Shown: piece by piece, positions 1-7,681 of the stretch
Position numbering within the stretch: the first letter of the stretch is position 1
Layout of the letters: every line of letters begins with the position of its first letter
Origin: an uncultured Johnsonella sp.
GTDB lineage: Bacteria; Bacillota; Clostridia; Lachnospirales; Lachnospiraceae
Direction of reading: 5' to 3'
Length of the DNA stretch: 26,378 nucleotides
Assembly (NCBI GenBank): GCA_905373785.1
Contig: CAJPUK010000011.1
Coordinates: forward strand, 1 to 26,378
The notes under the pieces: model-generated
What the model was told of the DNA's origin: nothing
Seen by the model: the letters and a program-made list of their open reading frames with translations, nothing else
The model's database searches: none
Made by a program: the position numbers and the translations under genes

Positions 1-18
1 ATTAATTAAAACCTAAAA

Positions 19-903
19 CTAATTGCTCTCTTTCTTTCTTGCTGCAAGTGCCAATGATACTGAAGTATAAGCCATAACACATACAACCAACCACTTAAGT
101 ATAGTAAGATCAAGTCCTGATACGAACTTAAACGCTACCCATACACCGAGAAGACCGAATATAGCTATTGCAAGAGAAGCTATCTTGTTATAAGCTCCCT
201 CTTTAACAAACTTGATAGAAGCAACCGGCATAAGGTATGCACAAGAACCCATCATTATAGGGAATGCTACAAGTGGGCTCATTCCAAGTAAGTATACCAG
301 TGCCATACATGGAGCATATAAACCTATACCTGCGGTCATAAGAGCACCGAGTATAAAGTTTACAACTATACCAATTACAAGTTTAATACCTGTAAGACCT
401 ACAGCATCACCACCACTTGGGAAAATACCACGTAATTGCAATACCAATATAACACCTGTTATAAATAAAGCTATAGCCATAGATATTCTTATAACATTGG
501 TATGAAGTTTAGATACTATACCTGCACCAAGGTATGCACCTGCTACAGCAGCTATAAGCATACCTGCCAAGGTAATAGGCTCTACTTCTACTTTTTGTAT
601 AAATAGAAATGCTTCCAATACAACAGGAAGTATACAGCTTACATTAAGTGTTCCCGGTATAACTCTGTCCTCTGTCTGCTTTGCAGCTCTTAAAAGTGCA
701 GTTGCAGGAGCAAAAGAACCTATACCTAAGGTATCGAAAAAGTTTACAATAAAACCTATAATACTGCTTATTATTGCATTTTTAGTTACATTTTTATCAT
801 TTAAAATCTCATCTTTATGCTTAACCAAATCTTGTATAAATACTACCACAAAGGCTAAGGTTAATATACCTAGCACTATTAATAAAACATTCGCTGTGCT
901 CAT
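19..903 (-). CDS. TSUP-family (TauE/SafE) membrane permease
   Basis: The 294-residue protein is almost entirely hydrophobic, with roughly eight membrane-spanning stretches. Two similar halves each carry a Gly/Pro-rich segment, near residues 48-66 (NFFDTLGIGSFAPATALL) and 190-220 (GIGLYAPCMALVYLLGMSPL). This two-half pattern is typical of the sulfite exporter TauE/SafE (TSUP) family, which moves small organic or sulfur-containing anions. The start is an ATG preceded by AGGGGGAAATTT. It begins 15 bases after the stop of the upstream prolyl iminopeptidase-like gene, so the two are very probably co-transcribed. Substrate cannot be read from sequence. Because it ends a proline-catabolic gene run, export of an anionic fermentation product or a link to sulfur or selenium supply are both possible, but this is speculation. 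Family assignment is confident; substrate is unknown. Confidence 0.85.
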   Translation of the reverse strand: MSTANVLLIVLGILTLAFVVVFIQDLVKHKDEILNDKNVTKNAIISSIIGFIVNFFDTLGIGSFAPATALLRAAKQTEDRVIPGTLNVSCILPVVLEAFLFIQKVEVEPITLAGMLIAAVAGAYLGAGIVSKLHTNVIRISMAIALFITGVILVLQLRGIFPSGGDAVGLTGIKLVIGIVVNFILGALMTAGIGLYAPCMALVYLLGMSPLVAFPIMMGSCAYLMPVASIKFVKEGAYNKIASLAIAIFGLLGVWVAFKFVSGLDLTILKWLVVCVMAYTSVSLALAARKKESN

Positions 904-917
904 AAATTTCCCCCTAA

Positions 918-1805
918 TTAATCATTTTTTGCTAACCACTTCTTTAGCATATCTACATATTTATCATTCTCATCCACATAACACATATGCTTGGAATACT
1001 CGAAAAGTTCCCACTCGGCATTCGGTATAAGATCATACATGGTCTTTGCTATGTATGGAGAGCATAAATCTTCCGAACCGCTTGCTATAAGACAGGGTGT
1101 AGATATATTCGGTAACTTATCTATATAATTATAATCTTTTAGCGAACCTACAGGAGTAAACTCATTAGGTCCCCATCCGGCTATATAAGCTTCCGTGCCT
1201 GCTTTCTTTTTACGGGTCAGACACTCAGGAGCATTTTCAGGTACAGGATTATAACAATATCTGGACATAAACTCTTCTACTGCTTCTTCATACTCTTTTG
1301 AGCTATAATCGGAGCTTGATACAGCTTTATCTATAGCTTCCTGCATATGTTTTGGCATAAACTTTATCCTGCGTTTTTGCTCTCTTTCCCATATTTCACT
1401 GGAAGGCAAAGTACTTGATAATATATAGCTGTTCACACCCTTAGGATTATGATCGCAAGCATATATTATCGCAAGCATACCGCCCCAAGACTGACCCAGT
1501 ATATGTACCTCATCAAGATCAAGGTGTTTTCTAAGCTGTTTTAACTCCTCAACCCATGTTTCCTTAGTCCAAAGTTCAGGTCTTCCATCTAAAAATGAAT
1601 TGCCGCAACCTATCTGATCATACATAATTATCTGTCTTTGGTCTTCGTCTGCAAGTCTGTCAAGTACTTCGAAGTAATTATGTGTAGAGCCCGGTCCGCC
1701 ATGAAGCAATAGCAAAGGCTTTTTATCATTACTTCTTTCTCCCACTATTCTATAATAAGTCTGATGCCCCAAATAGGGCATGTAAGCCTCTGTAATTTTA
1801 ACCAT
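918..1805 (-). CDS. pip: prolyl iminopeptidase-like alpha/beta hydrolase
   Basis: The 295-residue alpha/beta-hydrolase has the features of proline iminopeptidase (family S33), which removes N-terminal proline from peptides in the cytoplasm. The oxyanion-hole motif HGGPG is at residues 35-39. The nucleophile elbow GQSWGG puts the catalytic Ser at 106, and the likely acid and base are Asp246 (SGSEDLCSP) and His273 (YSKHMCY). Length is normal for the family. There is no signal peptide. The ATG follows GAGGAGG at good spacing. It is followed closely by a TSUP permease and lies 270 bases downstream of an Xaa-Pro peptidase gene, which fits a job in releasing free proline for the prd pathway. Some family members are instead amino-acid amidases or other hydrolases, so proline specificity is inferred from family and context. 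Confidence 0.85.
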   Translation of the reverse strand: MVKITEAYMPYLGHQTYYRIVGERSNDKKPLLLLHGGPGSTHNYFEVLDRLADEDQRQIIMYDQIGCGNSFLDGRPELWTKETWVEELKQLRKHLDLDEVHILGQSWGGMLAIIYACDHNPKGVNSYILSSTLPSSEIWEREQKRRIKFMPKHMQEAIDKAVSSSDYSSKEYEEAVEEFMSRYCYNPVPENAPECLTRKKKAGTEAYIAGWGPNEFTPVGSLKDYNYIDKLPNISTPCLIASGSEDLCSPYIAKTMYDLIPNAEWELFEYSKHMCYVDENDKYVDMLKKWLAKND

Positions 1806-2075
1806 ATCAAGCCTCCTCTTATATATATAACTTATCTAGTGTATATTTTTTGACAATCCCAAAACTAATTATACTGATTTCTACAGGTACTATTATAAGC
1901 CTGAGTAATTTACTATACTTGCTCAATCGGCATTGTACCTGCAAAAATCAGTAACAAATTCCGTTAAACTTTTGCAAATAATACACCGGACCGCTGTCAC
2001 AAACATAGACAGGTAATTCTACCCTTGAGCCGCTATGACAGCCGTAGGGAACTTTTATTCCCGAATAGTCGAATC
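1806..2075. other. 270-base intergenic region rich in inverted repeats
   Basis: No convincing ORF. The region separates the Xaa-Pro peptidase gene from the iminopeptidase gene, both on the minus strand. It holds a long inverted repeat (1872-1890 with 1935-1953), a small CTGTC/GACAG hairpin (1993-2011) and a GGGAA/TTCCC hairpin (about 2047-2062). On the minus strand there is a TATAAT at about 1890-1900, inside the large inverted repeat, that could be a -10 element, but no good -35 goes with it. I see no classical hairpin plus U-run terminator, so read-through from the upstream gene is possible. Confidence 0.6.
1872..1953. repeat. long inverted repeat (17 of 19 bases) between peptidase genes
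   Basis: The arm TACTGATTTCTACAGGTAC (1872-1890) is matched by the reverse complement of 1935-1953, TACTGATTTTTGCAGGTAC, differing at two positions. The 44-base spacer has further short complementarity (GCC and TGAG with CTCA and GGC). Transcribed from the minus strand this would form a long branched hairpin. It could be a transcript-stabilising or processing structure, an operator, or a small mobile repeat copy. No known riboswitch core was recognised. Confidence 0.6.
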
Positions 2076-3161
2076 CTATTCTTCAGGTACAACTATTATA
2101 TCCTTGGTATATTTATTCAGCACTTCACAGCCATCCTCTGTAATAAGTACCAAATCTTCTATTCTTACACCGATTCCCTCATCAGGAAGGTATATACCCG
2201 GTTCTACAGAGAAGCACTGACCAACCTCAATAATCTCCTCATTTACAGAAGATACATCTCCCGCCTCATGATCTTCAAGTCCTATAGAATGTCCTGTTCT
2301 ATGAGTAAAGTATTTTCCGTAGCCCTTCTCTTCAATATAATTTCTTGCTGCAAGATCTACATCCTTCATCTTGTTTCCGGGCTTTGCAGCAGCTATACCT
2401 CTTAAGTTAGCTTCAAGAACTATGTTGTAGATTTCTTTTTGTCTTTCACTTACTTCACCGATAAATACCGTTCTGGTCATATCTGAAGCATAATTTTGGT
2501 AAAATCCGCCTATATCAAGTATTACGCAATCTCCATGCTTACCCTTGCTGTCATCGGTAAGATGATGAGGATCTGCGGCACCCTTTGCATACGCTGTAAT
2601 AGGCTCAAATGAAACCTCGTTTATACCATGTTTTTTGTATATTTCCTTTACTTTGTCGCTTAATTCTTTTTCGGTTAAGCCCTTAGCAGCCCATGGTATA
2701 AGCTCATCCATTACATCGTCATTAATAAGAGAAGACTTTATCATAAGTTCCTGTTCTTTCTTATCCTTAATCTGTCTAACCTTATCAACTATAGGAGAAC
2801 CGTTAATAAATTTACTTCCTCCTCCAAGTTCCTGGAGTCTTAAAAGGAATTTAGCAGGCCAAGTCTTATCAATACCGATTGGCTTATCCTTAGTTACATA
2901 CCTTGATAAAATCTCTACTCCGTCTTCGATATCATCATAGTATACAACCTCTACACCTACGTCACCCTCCTGCGGGAACAGTTTATTGATTACAAGCTTA
3001 TGATTACCGTCCGTATTAACATACAGTGCAAGCAATCTTTCACCCGGTACTATGAGTCTGCCTGTTAGATAAAATATGGCCATATGGTCAGATATAATCA
3101 TCTGGCTTAAGTCCTGTTCCTTCATCTTGTTTAAAATACGCTCTAATTTACCAAAATCCAT
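2076..3161 (-). CDS. M24 metallopeptidase, Xaa-Pro dipeptidase/aminopeptidase
   Basis: A 361-residue creatinase/prolidase-type enzyme that hydrolyses Xaa-Pro bonds in the cytoplasm. The N-terminal creatinase-like domain is about residues 1-125, and the pita-bread catalytic domain follows. All five dinuclear-metal ligands are visible: Asp216 (LDIGG), Asp227 (SDMTRT), His291 (GHSIG), Glu320 (VEPGIY) and Glu335 (RIED). I chose ATG 3161 (MDFGKLERI) because AAAGG lies about 8 bases upstream. A GTG at 3170 and an ATG at 3167 in the same frame are too close to that site. It follows the POT transporter gene by about 40 bases, so it is probably in the same transcript. Whether it acts on dipeptides (PepQ) or longer peptides (PepP) cannot be settled by eye. 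Confidence 0.9.
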   Translation of the reverse strand: MDFGKLERILNKMKEQDLSQMIISDHMAIFYLTGRLIVPGERLLALYVNTDGNHKLVINKLFPQEGDVGVEVVYYDDIEDGVEILSRYVTKDKPIGIDKTWPAKFLLRLQELGGGSKFINGSPIVDKVRQIKDKKEQELMIKSSLINDDVMDELIPWAAKGLTEKELSDKVKEIYKKHGINEVSFEPITAYAKGAADPHHLTDDSKGKHGDCVILDIGGFYQNYASDMTRTVFIGEVSERQKEIYNIVLEANLRGIAAAKPGNKMKDVDLAARNYIEEKGYGKYFTHRTGHSIGLEDHEAGDVSSVNEEIIEVGQCFSVEPGIYLPDEGIGVRIEDLVLITEDGCEVLNKYTKDIIVVPEE

Positions 3162-3201
3162 ATTCATCACCTTTCAACTATAATTAACAATAGTATAAAT
3201 T

Positions 3202-4533
3202 TTATTCTTCAGTTACCAATGCACTCAACTTCTTATCAAACATAAGCAATATCACTCCTGATACTATAAGCAAGCCTGCTATAGTAAAATATGTATTTGC
3301 AAACGGAAGCTTAGATATTGCCGCATATATGAAACCATAACTTTGACCTGCTACGAACACCGCCAGTGTCCATACTGCCATCATAAGTGATAGAAGCTTT
3401 GCAGGAGCATACTTGGATATAAAGGAGTTTCCTAGTGGAGAGAATACCATCTCACCGGTACTTAACAAGATACCGAATACTATTACCCAAAGTATAGACG
3501 CCGTTCCCTGACCTCTTACAACCTCAGCCAAAGCAAATACTACAAAGCTTAGTCCTAAAATTATGATACCTAATGAAGTATGCTTAAATATACTGAAACC
3601 GCCTTGTGGTCTTTTACGAAGCTTAGTCCATAAGAAACCAAGTACAGGACCGAGAACTATACATAATAAAGCATTTTCTGAGTCAAAGAAGGAAGTAGGA
3701 ATCTTGAAGTTTCCAATCTGCCAAAGCATCCTTACAGTTTCTTCATCTCCCCAGTGATAATACACAGGCATATACGCCAAGTACCAGAATACCCAAAAGA
3801 TTGCTGAAAATGCTGATACTATAACTATAGCTGCAACTCTCTTTTTCTCTAAAACGGTAAGAGGCTTATTATCTTCTTGAGCCTTTGTAGTTTTAACCTG
3901 ATTCTCATCAAACTTAAACGGTCTTTTACCGGTCTCACCTAAGAACTTCCAACCTATAGTAAAGCAAACCGCATTTACCAACATAATTATTGCACAGATA
4001 AGGAAACATATGCGATATCCCTGCTGACCTGCCAAAATACCTATAATAGTAGTTCCGATAAATGAACCTACATTTACCATTGAATACTGTGTAGAAAATG
4101 CCTGATCAAGCTTATCCTTATCAGAGAATAATCTACCTGTTATAGAGTTTGTCTGTGGCTTGAAAAGTCCTGTACCGATAGCAACTAAAATTATCATAAT
4201 ATTAACACTGACAATATTAGTTGCGCCTACACCAACAAAATATCCGGCTGACATAAAAGCCATACCTACAGGAACCAGGTACTTTGCACCTATAAATCTG
4301 TCTGAAATAATAGATCCGAATATAGGTGCTGCATATGTCCATGCAACTAAGTTTGCTGTTGCGATAGCTCCCTGTGCATCATTAAGACCTATTCCGCCAT
4401 CGATAACTTTTGCCGCTACAAATAATGCAATCAGCCATTTTGCTGAATAAAAACTAAATCTTTCAAGTACAAATGCCAGGTTACAAAACCAGTAACCAAC
4501 ATAATTACTCTTTTTTGTTACATTCTCCCCCAT
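3202..4533 (-). CDS. POT/PTR2-family peptide transporter
   Basis: A 443-residue MFS-fold membrane protein with about 12 or more hydrophobic helices. The first helix carries VLERFSFYSAKW, which matches the proton-dependent oligopeptide transporter signature ERFSYYG. A PTR2-like loop follows (GSIISDRFIGAKYLVPVG), then FKPQTNSITGRLF, typical of helix 4 in this family. The family normally has an ExxER motif in helix 1 for proton coupling; here residues 21-25 are FVLER, so the first Glu is Phe. The protein is at the short end for POTs. Start ATG 4533 has AAAGGAG five bases upstream. It begins 48 bases after the proline racemase gene and is followed by Xaa-Pro peptidase, which suggests import of proline peptides. 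Import of free proline or another solute is the alternative. Confidence 0.8.
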   Translation of the reverse strand: MGENVTKKSNYVGYWFCNLAFVLERFSFYSAKWLIALFVAAKVIDGGIGLNDAQGAIATANLVAWTYAAPIFGSIISDRFIGAKYLVPVGMAFMSAGYFVGVGATNIVSVNIMIILVAIGTGLFKPQTNSITGRLFSDKDKLDQAFSTQYSMVNVGSFIGTTIIGILAGQQGYRICFLICAIIMLVNAVCFTIGWKFLGETGKRPFKFDENQVKTTKAQEDNKPLTVLEKKRVAAIVIVSAFSAIFWVFWYLAYMPVYYHWGDEETVRMLWQIGNFKIPTSFFDSENALLCIVLGPVLGFLWTKLRKRPQGGFSIFKHTSLGIIILGLSFVVFALAEVVRGQGTASILWVIVFGILLSTGEMVFSPLGNSFISKYAPAKLLSLMMAVWTLAVFVAGQSYGFIYAAISKLPFANTYFTIAGLLIVSGVILLMFDKKLSALVTEE

Positions 4534-4581
4534 TTTAACTCCTTTCCCAAAGCCTAACTATATAAGTCTTGTTTTGCATAA

Positions 4582-5586
4582 TTATTTCAATACAAAACCG
4601 TACTTAACAGGGTCTGTGTCATCTATCACAAAGTGATTGAAACCGGTAATATAAGCTGATCCCTTAACTCTTGGAACAACCGCATCGTAGTCGCCAACTT
4701 TAGTAGTCTCTACGATATCACCATAGAACAATGTTCCCAGTATGCTCTCATATACGAACTTATCACCAACCTTAAGCTCACCCTTAGCATGAAGTGTAGC
4801 CATCTTAGCTGAAGTTCCGGTACCGCAAGGTGATCTGTCAACCTGTCCCTGTCCGAAGATAACCACATTCTTATAAGTTGCTTCAGGATTGGTAGGCTCG
4901 TCAAAAATCTCAACCAGGTCTACAGTCTTGATATGAGCAAGTGTAGGATGCTGAATCTCAATTTCTTTATTGATAATATCTCTTAACTTAAGAGCTTTTT
5001 CTGTAAGTTTAGAGGTATTCTCAGGCTTGATCTCAAGTCCGAGTTGCTTAGCATTAACTATAGCAAAGAAACTTCCGCCGAATGAGATATCAAATACTAT
5101 TTCCTGACCGTCAAGCACAACCTTCTGATCTTTCTTGTAAAGGAAGGCAGGTACATTTATGAAAGATACATTTTGTACTTTACCGTTCTTTACCTCCGCC
5201 TTAGCTCTGATAAGTCCTGCAGGTGCTTCAAGTGTAACCTCGGTTACAGGCTCCTTCATAGGTACCATACCTGTCTCTATTATGGCAGTAACAGCACCTA
5301 TTGTACCATGTCCGCACATGTTAAGGTATCCGCCTCCGTCCATGAAGATGATACCGAAATCAGCTTCTTTATTGGTCGGTGCAACCAAGATGGAGCCGAA
5401 CATATCATTATGTCCTCTCGGCTCAAGCATAACTGCAGTTCTGATGTGATCCATATGCTCTTCAAGATATGCTTTCTTCTCCGGCATGGTATCGCCGGGT
5501 ACATTAGTGATGCCACCGGTAATAATTCTGGTAGGTTCTCCTGCTGTATGAGAATCTATGGCTTGCAATCCTCTTGAAAAAATCAT
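4582..5586 (-). CDS. prdF: proline racemase
   Basis: A 334-residue member of the proline racemase/hydroxyproline epimerase family, converting L-proline to the D-proline used by the reductase. Both catalytic cysteines are present: Cys91 in NMCGHGTIG and Cys254 in RSPCGTGTSA. The N-terminal DSHTAGEPTR motif (residues 11-20) is also typical. Presence of both Cys excludes the dehydratase branch of the family, in which one is replaced by Thr. Its place directly after prdE supports L-proline as substrate rather than 4-hydroxyproline. The ATG follows AAGGAGG at about 7 bases. The protein is cytoplasmic with no signal peptide. It lies 21 bases after the prdE stop codon. Confidence 0.95.
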   Translation of the reverse strand: MIFSRGLQAIDSHTAGEPTRIITGGITNVPGDTMPEKKAYLEEHMDHIRTAVMLEPRGHNDMFGSILVAPTNKEADFGIIFMDGGGYLNMCGHGTIGAVTAIIETGMVPMKEPVTEVTLEAPAGLIRAKAEVKNGKVQNVSFINVPAFLYKKDQKVVLDGQEIVFDISFGGSFFAIVNAKQLGLEIKPENTSKLTEKALKLRDIINKEIEIQHPTLAHIKTVDLVEIFDEPTNPEATYKNVVIFGQGQVDRSPCGTGTSAKMATLHAKGELKVGDKFVYESILGTLFYGDIVETTKVGDYDAVVPRVKGSAYITGFNHFVIDDTDPVKYGFVLK

Positions 5587-5607
5587 ACTACTACCTCCTT
5601 GAAAAAA

Positions 5608-6075
5608 TTATTTTTTTGCTTTTCTCATTTTTAACTTCAAAAATGCCACAGCTTTCTTAGCATCCAACTCATCTACGGCATTTTCTCCTACGACCTCGGT
5701 TTCAGTACCGTCCGCTTTAGACATATCCACAATAGTATCCATATACTTATTGCTTACTACAAAATTACCTACGGTACCGTTAAAAGTAACTCCGACTACA
5801 GGTATTTCTCTGCTTCCTATTTCCTCAAAGGTATTTGCAAAGTCTACATGTGAGTTACCCCAACCGTCACAAGATACTATACACCCGTCAACTCTCATTG
5901 CCTCAAGTATCTGTGCCGTTCTTTGTCCTACTCTGTTTTTTTCCACATTATCCTGAGGAGTTCCTACTATTATAACTCCTGCCAGATCCAAGTCCGTATC
6001 ATTAGAAAGCACATCCAGTAAAGGATCTCTAAAATGATGTAAACTGGTTTCTTTTGTAGATGGTCCTACTCCCAT
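5608..6075 (-). CDS. prdE: proline reductase cluster protein PrdE
   Basis: The 155-residue protein aligns along its length with the C-terminal processed chain of PrdA in this window. For example GPSTKETSLHHFRDPL matches GPASKETSRHYFREPL, and GWGNSHVDFA matches GFGNNHIDFA. The position of the PrdA pyruvoyl-forming Cys424 is Gly2 in PrdE, so this chain cannot make the pyruvoyl group. The ATG lies 10 bases after the prdD stop, and its AGGAGG overlaps the prdD TAG, indicating translational coupling. It is known as a conserved prd-operon protein; its exact role (assembly, structural or accessory subunit) is not established from sequence. The C-terminus is Lys-rich. Confidence 0.93.
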   Translation of the reverse strand: MGVGPSTKETSLHHFRDPLLDVLSNDTDLDLAGVIIVGTPQDNVEKNRVGQRTAQILEAMRVDGCIVSCDGWGNSHVDFANTFEEIGSREIPVVGVTFNGTVGNFVVSNKYMDTIVDMSKADGTETEVVGENAVDELDAKKAVAFLKLKMRKAKK

Positions 6076-6084
6076 AAATACCTC

Positions 6085-6828
6085 CTAAGTTAGAGATCTG
6101 AGTATGCCGTCCCTGTATTCGTTAGGTGAAAGTACAACCGGCATATTTCCCAGATCTATTATAGATATACCGCCTTCAAAACCTGAGGGGTCATTGGGGA
6201 AAAGCAAATTATCATACATAGCTCCCTGACCCGCAACTTGCTTTACAAGTGCAACTCTTTTGGCGTTGGGTCTTATGATATCATAAAATTCATGTACTTC
6301 ATCGGCATGCTTTGCTTCTTGTTTCTTTAGTACTTCTCTGATTTTTGAAACTATATGATCACAGGCTTTAAATGCCGCATTCGGAAGTCTTCTGTCATAC
6401 ACTTCACCGCCTTTGATAAGAACATCTATATGTATAATATAGTCTCTTTCCGCAGGGGTCCCGGCTTTACCGAGTTTTATTTGTTCTTTAAGTATTCCCT
6501 CTGAAGAACCGAACTCATACATCTGTCTTCCGTCCTCATCACAGCCTGTAAGCATAACATAGGCTCCGGTCATAGTGTATGTTATACCGCTTCCTATCTT
6601 GCCGAGTACCTTGGTAGATATAGGCATAATATCCATTATGGTATTGATCTGAACATCATGCTCACGAGGTTTAATTATATTAATTTCTATCTTCTTAATA
6701 AGCGGATCTTCAATTGAGTTAATTATTTTTTTATCAATCTCTAAAACACCTTTAGAAAAAGCAAACTTATCAGACAATACTACTTTTTTTACATCAAATG
6801 CTTTAATAACTAACCTTCTTAACTCCAT
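6085..6828 (-). CDS. prdD: proline reductase cluster protein PrdD
   Basis: The 247-residue protein resembles PrdA residues about 175-423, upstream of its cleavage site. Shared motifs are EFGSSEG (106-110), GQGAMYDNL (about 201-208) and GNMPVVLSP (227-235). It lacks the PrdA N-terminal domain and Ala/Pro linker. It ends in SLT followed by a stop, exactly where PrdA has ALT before its cleaved Cys. The ATG follows AGAGGGGAAG. A 130-base gap with a terminator-like hairpin separates it from prdB upstream, and prdE follows after nine bases. It probably associates with PrdE as a split PrdA-like pair; catalysis is not expected without the Cys. Confidence 0.93.
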   Translation of the reverse strand: MELRRLVIKAFDVKKVVLSDKFAFSKGVLEIDKKIINSIEDPLIKKIEINIIKPREHDVQINTIMDIMPISTKVLGKIGSGITYTMTGAYVMLTGCDEDGRQMYEFGSSEGILKEQIKLGKAGTPAERDYIIHIDVLIKGGEVYDRRLPNAAFKACDHIVSKIREVLKKQEAKHADEVHEFYDIIRPNAKRVALVKQVAGQGAMYDNLLFPNDPSGFEGGISIIDLGNMPVVLSPNEYRDGILRSLT

Positions 6829-6858
6829 ATTTTACTTCCCCTCTAAAAAGCTTTATTT

Positions 6859-6946
6859 AAAAAAGCTGTCGTAAATAAGATTTTTAAGATTATTAATTTA
6901 AAAAGTTCAAACTATATCTTATCTAAAAATCTAATTTTACGACAGC
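6859..6946 (-). terminator. terminator/attenuator-like hairpin between prdB and prdD
   Basis: The arm GCTGTCGTAAA at 6865-6875 begins a match of about 21 bases (6865-6885) with the reverse complement of 6925-6946, with only small differences. Read on the minus strand, the stem closes with TTTACGACAGC and is followed at once by six U residues (6864-6859), the layout of an intrinsic terminator. The 39-base loop has further pairing (AAGAT with ATCTT). It lies inside the operon, after prdB and before prdD, so it probably ends part of the transcripts or protects the 3' end of a prdC-prdB message. Confidence 0.75.
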
Positions 6947-6958
6947 CTAATGTAAATA

Positions 6959-7681
6959 TTAAACCTTAGCAGAGTACTCGTAAGGTAGTGAAACTATCTG
7001 ACCAGCACTTGGAATCTCTAATATTTCTTCGAGTGCAGCCTTAACTATAGCTGTCTGCATCTCCTTATCATGTGGCGCACCTGCATTGGCACCCATAGGA
7101 ACCAGCGGAGCAACTGCTCTTGGAGTTCCGTTTTGTCTAACAACCGGCGGTAGGGCTGCAATTATTATTGTAGGTATACCGGCTGCTTCTATCGCTCTCT
7201 GCACAATCACGGCAGTTCTATGACAAGTACCTCAACCTGCGGTCATAAGTACATAGTCAACCCCTTCGTCCTTAAGCTTTTGAGCGATTGCAGGACCGGT
7301 CTCGTTAGTAAACTTAGCCTGGTCTCCACCACCACCCATGAAACCATAGTGAATTGGTGCTACTGCTTTTATAAATCCTTCTTTTGCAAGCTCCTGTAAT
7401 CTCTCGATTGGGAACATACAGTTAATATCCTTGTTAACGTCACCGTTATCATATCCACCGTGTGATACCATAAGCTCATCTCCATGAACGGTACCCGGTA
7501 TTTCTCTAAATGTGAAATCTCCTGCCAAGTTAAATCTCTTATCAGTTTTAAGATGTACACCTGCTGCTGTTGCCAAAGCTACTACAGCATCCTTAAGAGG
7601 CTTTGTAGCCGGTGCCCATACTGGCGGAGGAGTTACAGGTACAAATATCTCTGATTGTAACCCTTTTACTATAACGCTCAT
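6959..7681 (-). CDS. prdB: D-proline reductase selenoprotein subunit PrdB (UGA = Sec)
   Basis: A 240-residue protein once the in-frame TGA at 7234-7232 is read as selenocysteine. The context is MTAGUGTCHR, so Sec150 and Cys153 form a UxxC redox motif. Read-through is supported by continuous homology-like sequence on both sides: RTAVIVQRA onward to PLVPMGANAG is typical of the GrdB/PrdB reductase family. There is also a SECIS-like hairpin just downstream. PrdB is the catalytic subunit that reduces D-proline to 5-aminovalerate together with the pyruvoyl chain of PrdA. The ATG overlaps the stop of the preceding small gene (ATGA) and has GGAGG inside that gene. Automatic annotation would split this into a 149-residue and an 83-residue ORF. 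Confidence 0.97.
7199..7234 (-). promoter_or_regulatory. Sec UGA codon and candidate bacterial SECIS hairpin of prdB
   Basis: The Sec codon is 7234-7232. After 16 bases comes the stem CTGC (7215-7212), a nine-base loop CGTGATTGT (7211-7203) and the closing stem GCAG (7202-7199). The loop starts 20 bases after UGA and has G as its second base, both within what is known for bacterial SECIS elements. The stem is only four perfect pairs, so the structure is a candidate; the Sec reading itself rests mainly on the protein context. Confidence 0.65.

Noticed and set aside
1806..2075. Known riboswitch or T-box between the peptidase genes
   Set aside because: The region can fold, but I see no conserved core of a glycine, lysine, TPP, SAM or c-di-GMP riboswitch, and no T-box sequence.
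2025..2405. 126-residue plus-strand ORF over the end of the Xaa-Pro peptidase gene
   Set aside because: Composition is not protein-like, and it overlaps a gene with all catalytic residues on the other strand.
6959..7681. prdB as a frameshifted or nonsense-broken pseudogene (two ORFs, 149 and 83 residues)
   Set aside because: The two parts are in the same frame and are separated by one TGA within UGTC, the known Sec site of PrdB, with a hairpin behind it. It is a selenoprotein, not a broken gene.
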